In this document: in pieces, positions 1 through 8,437 of the stretch
How positions within the stretch are numbered: position 1 is the first letter of the stretch
Layout: each line of letters starts with the position of its first letter
Assembly: GCA_009773475.1 (NCBI GenBank)
Contig: WSXV01000003.1
Location: 155,179 to 219,178 of the forward strand
Origin: Desulfobulbaceae bacterium
GTDB taxonomy: Bacteria; Desulfobacterota; Desulfobulbia; Desulfobulbales; Desulfocapsaceae
Reading direction: 5' to 3'
Length of the DNA: 64,000 nt
Position numbers and translations under genes: made by a program
The notes under the pieces: model-generated
Told to the model about the DNA's origin: nothing
The model's input: only the letters and a program-made list of their open reading frames with translations
The model's database searches: none

Positions 1-267
1 ATGCTCGCGCAAATGCTGACAAATAACTGGTATGCTGTTGTTAAAACTATGCGAATTGTGAACCTTAGATTTTCGGACTATGTTCAGGAGTCTGGTGTTA
101 TCTGGTTTGTTACAGGAATAGTATTGTTGGCTGCGATGTTCTCTGTCCGATCGTTGATTTCGGGGCCGGCAGCTTCTCTTTTGACAGGAATAACGGTTGC
201 TGTCTTGCTCTGTTGTAGTGTCATCTACCTATATCTGAAAAAGATGCTGGTTACTACTCGCCCTTGA
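1..267 (+). CDS. C-terminal end of a probable polysaccharide flippase (Wzx/MATE-like), cut by window edge
   Basis: The frame is open from the first base and ends at TGA 265-267, so only the last 88 residues are visible and the true start lies outside the window. Two hydrophobic segments (about residues 33-50 and 56-77) separated by a short loop and a basic tail fit the last two helices of a Wzx-type lipid-linked repeat-unit flippase. Its position at the head of a glycosyltransferase cluster and just before an O-antigen-polymerase gene supports this. The last 28 codons are duplicated in degenerate form at 1580-1663. Too little protein is visible to exclude another membrane protein. Confidence 0.45.
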   Translation: MLAQMLTNNWYAVVKTMRIVNLRFSDYVQESGVIWFVTGIVLLAAMFSVRSLISGPAASLLTGITVAVLLCCSVIYLYLKKMLVTTRP

Positions 268-312
268 TCTCGTAATGCTGGTCAGTATATTTTTGGCAAC
301 CCTTGGCGTTTG
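155..312. repeat. Copy A of a duplicated flippase-end/polymerase-start junction
   Basis: This stretch covers the 3' end of the partial flippase gene plus about 45 bases after it. It aligns with 1566-1719 over roughly 150 bases with only short indels. The part after the stop codon (268-312) matches the first codons of the O-antigen-polymerase gene at 1671 but has no usable start here. The glycosyltransferase gene 369-1478 lies between the two copies. Confidence 0.75.
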
Positions 313-368
313 TCTGAATATCCATTTAATAAACAGTAAGAAGGCTTAATTACCCGAGGTAACTGTAG

Positions 369-1478
369 ATGCCAGTAAATATTTTTGTACATTTAACCTT
401 TGGTCAGGATGCTGCTAACCATGAGAAAAAGTATATTGAGGGACGTGCTCCTGATAAAGTGCCTTATGGTTATCATCATGCTGAAGGTGAAAAGTTTAGA
501 CTCAGTTTCTCGAAGGACTTTCCTGAAGGAAACTTATTCGGTCGCATTCGTCGTCGATTATTGTTGATGATTGGGTTTGATCTTATACATGCTTGGCGAA
601 ATCGAACAGAGATGTTTTCAGCAGATGTTATCTGGACTCATACGGAGTGCGAGCATCTCGCAATTTCTACGCTTCTCATTTTTATGCCAAAGAGCAGAAG
701 ACCCAAGCTAATAGCTCAAAGCGTTTGGTTATTTGACAAATGGCATACTCTGTCGCCGTTGAAGAGGTCATGTTATCGGAGTCTACTGAAACACGCTGAT
801 GTTTTGACGGTACATTCGCCTGAAAATCTGAAAATTATGCGCAGAGAAGTGCCGGAAGTTGAAGGCGTATTGATGTTATTCGGAATCTCTCAGGATTCTT
901 TTCCTATAGAAACGATTAAGGCTCGGCCCACTCTTAATAGGCAGATTCGGATTCTTTCATTGGGTAATGACATGCATCGTGATTGGTCGACGCTTTTACG
1001 AGCTTTTGCAAACAAGGTCGATGTTGAATTGCGAATAGCAACGAGGAACCTCTCATTGGAGAATGTGGCTGGTTTAGAAAATGTGAATGTTTTGCAGCCA
1101 TCTTCATTGCAGGATATTAAAGAGCTTTATTCTTGGGCCGATCTCGTTGTTGTCACTTTAAAACATAATCTACATGCTTCTGGGATCACCGTCGTATTGG
1201 AAGCTGTTTCCTGTGGGGTTCCAGTTATCTGTTCGGATGTCGGAGGATTGAAGGCATACTTTACGAATGAACAAGTGTGCTATGTCCCAGTGGGAGATAT
1301 TGATGCTTTGTGGAAATCGGCTATAAAATTAGCATCTGATGAAAAAAAATGTGAGGAAATGGCTCGTCTTGCGCAGCAAAGGTTACTGGAAGCTGATTTA
1401 ACCTCGCGGGGTTTTGCACTCCGACACTGCTTGCTTACCGAGCAACTTCTGATGTCAGATCCATCTGCAATTATATAA
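369..1478 (+). CDS. GT4-family glycosyltransferase
   Basis: The protein of 369 residues has the two-domain GT-B layout. A divergent N-terminal acceptor domain is followed from about residue 195 by the nucleotide-sugar domain opening with ILSLGND. The GT4 donor-site signature ending in VLEAVSCGVPVICSDVGG is present near residue 280. It would add a sugar to a lipid-linked EPS repeat unit at the inner face of the membrane; donor and linkage cannot be read from sequence. A GAGGT stretch sits about nine bases before the ATG. The gene is enclosed by two degenerate copies of the same junction (155-312 and 1566-1719), so it looks inserted, or trapped by a duplication, between flippase and polymerase genes. 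Confidence 0.85.
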   Translation: MPVNIFVHLTFGQDAANHEKKYIEGRAPDKVPYGYHHAEGEKFRLSFSKDFPEGNLFGRIRRRLLLMIGFDLIHAWRNRTEMFSADVIWTHTECEHLAISTLLIFMPKSRRPKLIAQSVWLFDKWHTLSPLKRSCYRSLLKHADVLTVHSPENLKIMRREVPEVEGVLMLFGISQDSFPIETIKARPTLNRQIRILSLGNDMHRDWSTLLRAFANKVDVELRIATRNLSLENVAGLENVNVLQPSSLQDIKELYSWADLVVVTLKHNLHASGITVVLEAVSCGVPVICSDVGGLKAYFTNEQVCYVPVGDIDALWKSAIKLASDEKKCEEMARLAQQRLLEADLTSRGFALRHCLLTEQLLMSDPSAII

Positions 1479-1565
1479 GTTTGTTGCAGACCCTTATATT
1501 GTCTTTATCCACAATAATTCAATATCTTATATTATTTAATGCGAATTCTTGAACTATACGGTGTC

Positions 1566-1719
1566 TGATTCCGTGGCAGGCAGGGTCTCTTTTGACGGGA
1601 ATGGTCGTTGCCGTGTTGCTCTGTTTCAGTGTTCCTTGCCTGTATCTGAAAAACGACTGGTGATTATTCTATGATCTACGCAATACTGATCGGTATATCT
1701 CTGGCAATTCTTGGCGTTA
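1566..1719. repeat. Copy B of the duplicated flippase-end/polymerase-start junction
   Basis: This copy matches 155-312. Its first part encodes a truncated flippase C-terminus (1580-1663) and its second part is the functional start of the polymerase gene at 1671. Conservation runs across the stop codon and into the next gene, so the shared segment is the gene junction, not a mobile repeat family. Confidence 0.75.
1580..1663 (+). pseudogene. Relic of flippase 3' end
   Basis: Reading from 1580, the 27 codons before TGA 1661-1663 give a peptide that matches the end of the partial flippase at nearly every position (SLLTG..VAVLLC.SV...YLK in both). No start codon or upstream coding region accompanies it. 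It is best read as the leftover 3' end of a second flippase copy after duplication or gene replacement. Confidence 0.7.
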
Positions 1720-2951
1720 GCTGGTTTCTGTATCGACGCAACTTTGAGTTGTTTCTGTGCTTGCTTATCGCCATATTCTCAGAATTTTTTTACTTGTTGC
1801 CGCGGATCAAGGGGCCTGAAGATTATAAGCTGTTATTGTTACCCATGATTGCTTTACTCCTTTTTGAAAGTTTGCTTACCCGGAAATTGGCCTTTGGCCG
1901 ATATGGTTGGTGGGTGGTCTCTTTTCTGGCAATTTCTGTGCTGGGGGTATTTGTAGCTTGGTTCTCTGGACAGAGTCTTGATTTGGGTATTAAAGCCGCC
2001 AAGTTCATACCGCTTGTCATGGTTTATTTTTTGGTGGTAGGACGACAGATTCGAACCGAGAAATTTTCGCTCTATTTTATTGTGATGGCGCTTGCCGTTT
2101 CGTTTGTCGCCTTGATTTTTTTCGCAACCCATGGCGCGGTTAATCCCTTCTTCGGAATTGAACAAAAAATGCTGTTAGATCATTTGGGGAATCCTCGTGT
2201 AACCGTTGGACAGTTTGTAATTCCCATTGCTGCGGTCATGGCTTTTGCCAGATACAAACAAAATTCAAAGATAATTTATTTGTTTGCAGCCATAATGCTA
2301 TTTTGCGAGGTCTTATTTATTCAACAGACACGAGGTTTTATTGCATCTACCTTCTTGAGCATGTGTGTTGTCTATGTATTGTCCACTAAACTTACTCCAT
2401 TACGCATTTCATTTTATCTTTTTGCTATAGGTGGCGTGTTTGCCGCCTCGATGGTTTTTTCTGTGTCTGATTTCAGCTCGTTTGGTGTGGTCAAAAGAAG
2501 CCAGGTCGATTTTTCCAAACGGCATGGGAGTTATGGGGGGAGCGCTCAGGCTCGATTGAATTCTTACGCGTATTACTGGAATGAGATACAGCAGCACCCG
2601 ATAGTAGGACGAGGAATCTACAATTTTAACTGGAAGGAAAGTGCGGAGAAAGATTTACAGGAAAATAGAGGAATTCATCTCAGCGATATAGGTATTACCC
2701 ATTTTGTCGTACAGGCCGGCCTGGTAGGTGTCCTTTGGTTAGTGTATGGGATCTTAAAGATTGGGAGGGATATCTGGCTATATCGTAAGGGCCTTATTGT
2801 TTCGTGCTATTTCATAATTGCAATATTCGCCATGCCCACATTGGATATTTTATTGCTAACAAGTTCACTTTTTTGTTTCGGCGTTTTTCTTGGCTTGACT
2901 TCAAATGCTATTACCACTTCAAATTTAAATGCAGTTTCAAAAGGAAGCTGA
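1671..2951 (+). CDS. O-antigen polymerase/ligase-like membrane protein (Wzy/WaaL superfamily)
   Basis: The 426-residue protein is almost entirely hydrophobic, with about ten or more membrane segments. It has one large periplasmic loop (roughly residues 270-340) carrying HPIVGRGIYNF, the loop motif typical of the O-antigen ligase/polymerase superfamily. In a Wzx/Wzy-type locus it would polymerise repeat units at the periplasmic face. The start lies in the duplicated junction (copy B), and there is no clear Shine-Dalgarno sequence. The next gene begins three bases after its stop. Ligase and polymerase cannot be separated by sequence alone, but the EPS context favours polymerase. Confidence 0.85.
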   Translation: MIYAILIGISLAILGVSWFLYRRNFELFLCLLIAIFSEFFYLLPRIKGPEDYKLLLLPMIALLLFESLLTRKLAFGRYGWWVVSFLAISVLGVFVAWFSGQSLDLGIKAAKFIPLVMVYFLVVGRQIRTEKFSLYFIVMALAVSFVALIFFATHGAVNPFFGIEQKMLLDHLGNPRVTVGQFVIPIAAVMAFARYKQNSKIIYLFAAIMLFCEVLFIQQTRGFIASTFLSMCVVYVLSTKLTPLRISFYLFAIGGVFAASMVFSVSDFSSFGVVKRSQVDFSKRHGSYGGSAQARLNSYAYYWNEIQQHPIVGRGIYNFNWKESAEKDLQENRGIHLSDIGITHFVVQAGLVGVLWLVYGILKIGRDIWLYRKGLIVSCYFIIAIFAMPTLDILLLTSSLFCFGVFLGLTSNAITTSNLNAVSKGS

Positions 2952-2954
2952 ACC

Positions 2955-3884
2955 GTGGACGTGTCAATTGTTATTGTAAGCTATAATACCAGCAAAATCC
3001 TTGATGAGTGCATTGTCTCGATTAAAAAAGAAACCACGTGCGCGTACGAAATTATTGTTGTTGATAATGCCTCCGCCGATGAATCCTGCCAGATGCTGCG
3101 TGAAAAATATCCCGATGTGACTCTGATAGAGAATAGTGGGAATGTCGGCTTTGCCCGGGCGAATAACCAGGGGTTTGCCATAGCCCAAGGTAAATATTAT
3201 TTCATGCTCAATTCCGACACCGTGATTCTTGATAAGGCCATTGATAAATTGTTTTCCTTTATGGAAAACAATAGTGATGTTGGCATAAGCGGGCCACGGA
3301 ATGTCGGCAGGGATGGGCATCTGCAGTACAGTTGTGATCATTTGCCGAGTTTCTGGAATACGTTCTGGGTCTATTCGAATTTTATAAACCGGTTTCCGAA
3401 AGTTCGATTGTTTAAGCGGTCACGTATGTTGTACTGGGATTATGCCGAGCAGCGCGACGTTGATAAGATCATGGGATGTTCTTTGTTTATCCCGGCGGCG
3501 CTCTATCGGCAACTGGGTGGGCTTGACAACAGCTACTTTATGTATTTCGAGGAAACTGATTTCTGCTTTCAAGTGAAGAGATCTGGAAAGAGAATCGTTT
3601 ATTTCCCAGAAGCTACCATTATTCATTATGGCGGTGAGAGCTCACAGTCTCAGAATAAAGAAATGGTTATAAATAAAACGGTTCTGTCATATTTTTTTAA
3701 GTCGCAATACTATTTTTATCAGAAAAATTATGGATTTTTACCGATGTTGGCCATGCGTTTTCTTGACGGAGGCTACGGTATGGTCTTGTTGCTTAGGAAC
3801 GCATTGCGTGGTGATAGAGAAAAAAAGAAATATGGTCTTTGCAAGGGGAGAGCCTTCTTGTCAGGGGCAATTACTGTCAAATAG
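2955..3884 (+). CDS. GT2-family glycosyltransferase (rhamnosyltransferase-like)
   Basis: The 309-residue protein opens with the GT-A fold strand VSIVIVSYNT. It has the metal-binding NSDT motif near residue 88 and the catalytic YFEETDFCFQVKRSG region near residue 195, as in GT2 rhamnosyl- and related transferases. A C-terminal hydrophobic stretch may contact the membrane. The start is GTG at 2955, supported by GGAAG seven bases upstream and by the short gap after the polymerase stop, which implies cotranscription and perhaps translational coupling. It should build the EPS repeat unit in the cytoplasm; its donor sugar is unknown. Confidence 0.9.
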   Translation: MDVSIVIVSYNTSKILDECIVSIKKETTCAYEIIVVDNASADESCQMLREKYPDVTLIENSGNVGFARANNQGFAIAQGKYYFMLNSDTVILDKAIDKLFSFMENNSDVGISGPRNVGRDGHLQYSCDHLPSFWNTFWVYSNFINRFPKVRLFKRSRMLYWDYAEQRDVDKIMGCSLFIPAALYRQLGGLDNSYFMYFEETDFCFQVKRSGKRIVYFPEATIIHYGGESSQSQNKEMVINKTVLSYFFKSQYYFYQKNYGFLPMLAMRFLDGGYGMVLLLRNALRGDREKKKYGLCKGRAFLSGAITVK

Positions 3885-3946
3885 TTCTGTCAATTTAAGA
3901 CTGTTGGTTTGATCCAATGTACCTTTTGCCATGTTTTTTTTAATAA

Positions 3947-5047
3947 ATGCGAATTGTTATAGTTGCCATATCTTTTTGTGAATATCTTATCCAACAAGCG
4001 AACGGCCTTGCTGCGCTGGGGCACAACGTGTTGTTGGTCATGCCCTCCTCACTTGTCCAACGCACAGTTGGTGATGATATCGGCGGTCTTATTGCTCCGG
4101 GGGTGGAGTGTTTTGCCAACACCGAAGAGCGACCATGGAAATTGGCATATTACTCTAACCTCATTCGAGCCGTGTCATCGTTTGGGCCGGATCTTTTCCA
4201 CATCCATGACAATGGCGAGATGAGTACATTGGTGCTTCTTTTGTTTTTCCGTGCTATGCCGCTTGTTGTTACTGTGCATGATGTTACCACGCATCCAGGA
4301 GCAGATTCTCAGATCAAGATGAGGCGACGGTCGATAAAGAGATTTCTGAAATCTCGCGCGGCAGTCATTCATCTCCATGGCAAAACCTTGTGCATGGACT
4401 TTAAGAAGAGATATCCCCGGCTTGCCGAAAAGGCCGCAGTTGTTCCACACGGTACTCTCTCGATATTCAAATACTGGGATAATAAAACAATTGAGCAGGA
4501 AGCTACGACTTGTCTTTTTTTCGGGAGAATGGAGAAATATCGTGGCCTGGATAATTTGCTGAAAATCGGTGAGATACTAAAAGAAACAGTTCCCGGGATA
4601 AAGATTATCGTTGCAGGAAGAGGACCAGAGCTTGAGAAGAATAAGGCGGAAATGATGATTTCAGGAATATTTGAAATCCATGACTCATTTATTCCTAACA
4701 GGGACATCCCTCTGTATTTCCGAAGGGCCTCTCTCTTATTGCTTCCGTATCATGAAGCATCTCAAAGTGGAGTTGTTTCCATGGGTTTTCCATTCGGCAC
4801 CCCAATAGTTGCTACTCGAGTTGGTTCGATTCCTGAGGTGGTATTAGACGGCAAGCATGGAGTGATTGTTGAACCAGGTGATAATCCTGCCTTTGCCGAA
4901 GCTGTTCGGGATCTATTGCTGAATAAACCGAAATTAAAACAGATGTCAGCTCATTGTCTTGAATCTGCCAAAATGCTGGATTTTGACACATTGGCGGTTG
5001 ACTTTGAAGGATTATATGAAAAAGCCATTCGCAGGAAGAACGTTTAG
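3947..5047 (+). CDS. GT4-family glycosyltransferase
   Basis: The 366-residue GT-B enzyme starts MRIVIVAISF. An N-terminal domain contains HIHDNGE. The donor domain begins near residue 185 (CLFFGRMEKYRGLDNLL) and has the HEASQSGVVSMGFPFGTPIV site near residue 267. The second glutamate of the usual EX7E motif is replaced, as in the SQSGVV subgroup of GT4 enzymes. A 62-base gap separates it from the GT2 gene and about 225 bases without recognisable genes follow before the next glycosyltransferase. It is predicted to extend the EPS repeat unit. Confidence 0.88.
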   Translation: MRIVIVAISFCEYLIQQANGLAALGHNVLLVMPSSLVQRTVGDDIGGLIAPGVECFANTEERPWKLAYYSNLIRAVSSFGPDLFHIHDNGEMSTLVLLLFFRAMPLVVTVHDVTTHPGADSQIKMRRRSIKRFLKSRAAVIHLHGKTLCMDFKKRYPRLAEKAAVVPHGTLSIFKYWDNKTIEQEATTCLFFGRMEKYRGLDNLLKIGEILKETVPGIKIIVAGRGPELEKNKAEMMISGIFEIHDSFIPNRDIPLYFRRASLLLLPYHEASQSGVVSMGFPFGTPIVATRVGSIPEVVLDGKHGVIVEPGDNPAFAEAVRDLLLNKPKLKQMSAHCLESAKMLDFDTLAVDFEGLYEKAIRRKNV

Positions 5048-5272
5048 TAACATGGCTTAAAATCGATTTAAGCTTGAAAAAAACCAATTTTTTCCCTGGT
5101 CGTAGATTAAGAAAAGGGGAAAAGGTCGTTATGAAGGCCTGGTATTGCTGAACGGAAGGGGGAATGGCCTGGTGCTTATCGGTTTTGTTTATTTTATTAA
5201 TGCAATCTGGGGCGACGATCACGGTTTTACCGGGATTGTAAACGCCAAAAGAGCTTTGAGGTGTTAGGAACA

Positions 5273-6376
5273 ATGCCGAATTCTCCCCAAAATTTATCCC
5301 CTGTCAGGGTGGCTATTCTCCTTCCTTCCCTGCAAGTGGGCGGCGCGGAAAGACTTGTTCTGGAAGAATTGAACTATTTGAAGGATGATCCACGTTTTGC
5401 ATTCGAAGTGCATCTTGTCTTTGATGAGGGGCCTTTTTTCGAGGAGTTGTCCGGATTTGGGCTTCCCGTGTATGTTTGGCGGGCACCGCACAAATCAATT
5501 CGTATGATTAAAATATACTGGGATATCAGCAGGCACCTGCGTCAGAAAAAATGTGATGTGCTGCATTGTCATCTTTTGAATAGTATTGGTTCATTATTGG
5601 GGAAACTTGCCGGCGTCCCAACTGTCACGACTGCACATGGCGATATAGCTTTCAAGTTCTGGGCGCGATTTGGGTTCAAAAGAAGCGCACTTGTCCTTGG
5701 GTGCGGAGAGAAAGTCGCAAAGAATTTAAGACGGTTTGTGAAAAGATCCAAGGTAGGGGTGCTTAATAATGCTGTCCAGAGTCGGCCCCGGAAATACTCT
5801 GAACAAGGAAGTTTAATCAACAAATTGGAGTTATCTCCAAACTCGTTTTTATTGTTAACACTTGGGCGGCTCACACAACAGAAGGGGTATGATATTCTCA
5901 TACACGCAATGCAAAAGGTGGTTCTGGCTGCACCAGAAGCCGTGCTTCTCATTGGTGGAGAAGGCAGCGATTTGCAGCAATTGCAAGAGCTAATCAAATT
6001 GCTGTCTTTAGAGAAGCATGTGCAATTGCTTGGGGTCGTTGACAATACCCATGAATTGCTTGAGCAATGCCACATTTATATAAATTCTTCTCGTTGGGAG
6101 GGTTTGCCAATGACCCTGTTAGAAGCAATGTCCCATGGCAAACCAATCATTGCCACAAATGTGGGAGGTAATCCTGACGTCATAATTGACGGGGAAACAG
6201 GGCTTCTCGTTGAACCTGCGGATGTGGATGCGTTATCTCAATCCATTTTAACCCTTCTGCGTGATTCGGTTTTGCGGGACAAAATGGCTATGGAGGCAAA
6301 AAAACTATTTCTCGCCGAATATGGAATTGAAAAACATTGTGAGAAACTCGCTGCTTATTATTTAAGTTTGGTATGA
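5273..6376 (+). CDS. GT4-family glycosyltransferase
   Basis: The protein of about 367 residues has the GT4 hallmarks: GGAERLVLEEL close to the N-terminus, LTLGRLTQQKGYDILI at the start of the donor domain, and SSRWEGLPMTLLEAMSHGKP with the paired glutamates. An upstream GTG at 5261 is in frame. ATG 5273 is preferred because GAGGTG lies about nine bases before it. The CapK-like gene follows after 18 bases, so the two are probably cotranscribed. Donor and acceptor are not readable from sequence. Confidence 0.9.
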   Translation: MPNSPQNLSPVRVAILLPSLQVGGAERLVLEELNYLKDDPRFAFEVHLVFDEGPFFEELSGFGLPVYVWRAPHKSIRMIKIYWDISRHLRQKKCDVLHCHLLNSIGSLLGKLAGVPTVTTAHGDIAFKFWARFGFKRSALVLGCGEKVAKNLRRFVKRSKVGVLNNAVQSRPRKYSEQGSLINKLELSPNSFLLLTLGRLTQQKGYDILIHAMQKVVLAAPEAVLLIGGEGSDLQQLQELIKLLSLEKHVQLLGVVDNTHELLEQCHIYINSSRWEGLPMTLLEAMSHGKPIIATNVGGNPDVIIDGETGLLVEPADVDALSQSILTLLRDSVLRDKMAMEAKKLFLAEYGIEKHCEKLAAYYLSLV

Positions 6377-6394
6377 GGACATAGGGGTAGATGG

Positions 6395-7711
6395 ATGGTA
6401 ATTGGAAAACTTCAAGAAATATCATATGGGTGGCGTGGTGATAAACGATATGAGTATTTCAATGCTCTCAAGCGAAACCTGACAGTATCGCGGGACGAAC
6501 TTATAGACATTCAGAACATGTCGATACAAAAATTGTTACACCATGCCTATTTCTCAACAGAATATTATCGGAAGATTTTTGATGACCTCGGTCTTAGGCC
6601 TGAGGATATTCGAGAAGGGAAAGACTTGTTGAAGTTGCCTTTATTGGGGAAGTCTCTTGTAAAAGATAATCTGCATAGATTGAAATCGAATGATGCCTTT
6701 TCTGAAAATCTTTTTTCTGTAACCTCGGGTGGGTCGACCGGCAATCAGGCGCTGATTTATAAGTCACCGTTTTTTGAACAGATGTCGCGCGCATCAACTC
6801 TCAGAAATAACATGATAGCAGGTTGGAATCCTGCAGATCGTGTTGTCTGGATTTGGGGAGCCCCATATGAACATGAGCAGGCAAAGGGGTCGATTAAAGC
6901 CAAGATTGGCATAGCAATCAATAAAAGATTGCTGTTAAATGCCTATAATTACGCAAAAAAAGACTTTTCTGCATGGGTTGGTAAGATCCAGAAATTTAAG
7001 CCAAAGATTGTATACGGGTATTCCAGTATCATTGCCGAATTCTCCAGGTATCTTCTTGAAAACAATATCAGGTTGGATTCAGTTAAAAGTGTTGTCTCAA
7101 CGACCGAGGCTTTAACAGAAAGAAGTTTGATTAAAAGTGCATTTGGATGCAAGGTCTTTGACCAGTATGGTTCTCGTGAAATTCTGTCTATTGCCATTGA
7201 GTCGGATGAAGGAATTATGCGTGTTTCTGACGACACGGTAGTCCTGAATATCAGTGAAAACGGAGAGTTTATTGTGACAGCCTTACATTCGTATGGGTTT
7301 CCTTTGATTAATTACAAGATAGGTGATTACGGGACTGTGATCGATTCCGTTGCGGTGCATGACAATTTGCCCTTCTCCTGTGTGAGTTTGACGATTGGGA
7401 GGATTACCGATAATTTCATTAATAAGCAGCAAAGGAAAATATCGTCTTCTGCGTTAAGCACCTACATCGCTTCTTTTAATATTCCTCTACGGGAACAGCA
7501 GATAATCCAGGCAGATTATACAATGTTTATCGTGAATTATGTCCCTGCTAACGGGTTTGATTTTGGTCACTATAGTGGGGTGGTTATGAAAGCGTTGGAG
7601 GAATATTTTGGGGAAGATGTGAATGTACAGTTTAATGCAGTAGAAAAAATTCCTGTTGAAAAAAGCGGGAAAAAATTGATGTTCAAAAGAACCTTTGAAC
7701 TTGAAAAGTAA
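6395..7711 (+). CDS. CapK/phenylacetate-CoA-ligase-like adenylating enzyme
   Basis: The 438-residue protein belongs to the AMP-forming ligase superfamily. The phosphate-binding loop VTSGGSTGNQALIY lies near residue 110, DQYGSREI near 256 and the YKIGDYG aspartate motif near 306. CapK-like members are common in capsule and EPS loci and are thought to activate an acid or amino acid that decorates the polymer. AGGGG lies about eight bases before the ATG. A hexapeptide acyltransferase gene follows after a 270-base gap, which fits a decoration module. The substrate is unknown. Confidence 0.82.
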   Translation: MVIGKLQEISYGWRGDKRYEYFNALKRNLTVSRDELIDIQNMSIQKLLHHAYFSTEYYRKIFDDLGLRPEDIREGKDLLKLPLLGKSLVKDNLHRLKSNDAFSENLFSVTSGGSTGNQALIYKSPFFEQMSRASTLRNNMIAGWNPADRVVWIWGAPYEHEQAKGSIKAKIGIAINKRLLLNAYNYAKKDFSAWVGKIQKFKPKIVYGYSSIIAEFSRYLLENNIRLDSVKSVVSTTEALTERSLIKSAFGCKVFDQYGSREILSIAIESDEGIMRVSDDTVVLNISENGEFIVTALHSYGFPLINYKIGDYGTVIDSVAVHDNLPFSCVSLTIGRITDNFINKQQRKISSSALSTYIASFNIPLREQQIIQADYTMFIVNYVPANGFDFGHYSGVVMKALEEYFGEDVNVQFNAVEKIPVEKSGKKLMFKRTFELEK

Positions 7712-7983
7712 AAATTATGAATGCCAACGGTGGTAACCTTTCTCACGTGGGTCAATTCTAATGGTACGCCTGCACCTTTTTCTCTTCCCCATAAATACTC
7801 CCACCACAAAGGGTTATGAGTTCTCCGTTGGTTAGAATGTCGCTATACATATGGTCATGAACCATGATGTTACAGTAAATTGGATCAATAATAATCATTT
7901 AATTTTTGATGTTGTAGAGCTCCTTCAATCTTTAATTCTCAAAATTATTTTAATTGTATGTTCGTAAGAAACAAGGAGATGCC

Positions 7984-8418
7984 ATGAGCTTGGTGAATTC
8001 GTTAAGATATAAATTATCTTTGGCATTAAGGGCACTCACTAGGGCTAGGTATCGATTTTACAAGGTAAAGGTGGGGGTGGGGGTATTTATCTCTACCGGA
8101 GCTTATATTGATACTTCTTATCCTGATTCAATCACGATAGGAGATGGTTCCTTTATTACTCGTGACGTTAAGCTTGTTGCACACGATCACTCGGTCTATC
8201 GAATGGCTGGCGCTGAACATGATAACGGTCGCGGTAAGATTGTTATAGGAAGAAATGTGTTTATCGGAGTTGGAGCAATTATTCTTAGGAATGTGAATAT
8301 AGGCGATAATAGCATAATCGGAGCAGGTTCGGTTGTTGTCAACGACGTGCCAACTAATGTCGTGGTTGCAGGCAATCCCGCTAAAGTTATCAAGGAATTT
8401 ATCCCAAGAACCGAATGA
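7984..8418 (+). CDS. Left-handed beta-helix (hexapeptide) acyltransferase
   Basis: The protein of 144 residues contains repeated hexapeptide turns such as ITIGDGSFI, IVIGRNVFIGVGAIIL and VNIGDNSIIGAGSVV, followed by the GNPAKVIKEF ending typical of the maltose/galactoside O-acetyltransferase group. A TTG start at 7954 is possible. ATG 7984 is preferred because AAGGAG sits six bases before it. It probably O-acetylates a sugar of the repeat unit. It works in trimers in known relatives. Confidence 0.88.
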   Translation: MSLVNSLRYKLSLALRALTRARYRFYKVKVGVGVFISTGAYIDTSYPDSITIGDGSFITRDVKLVAHDHSVYRMAGAEHDNGRGKIVIGRNVFIGVGAIILRNVNIGDNSIIGAGSVVVNDVPTNVVVAGNPAKVIKEFIPRTE

Positions 8419-8437
8419 AGGGAATATTTTAACAACA

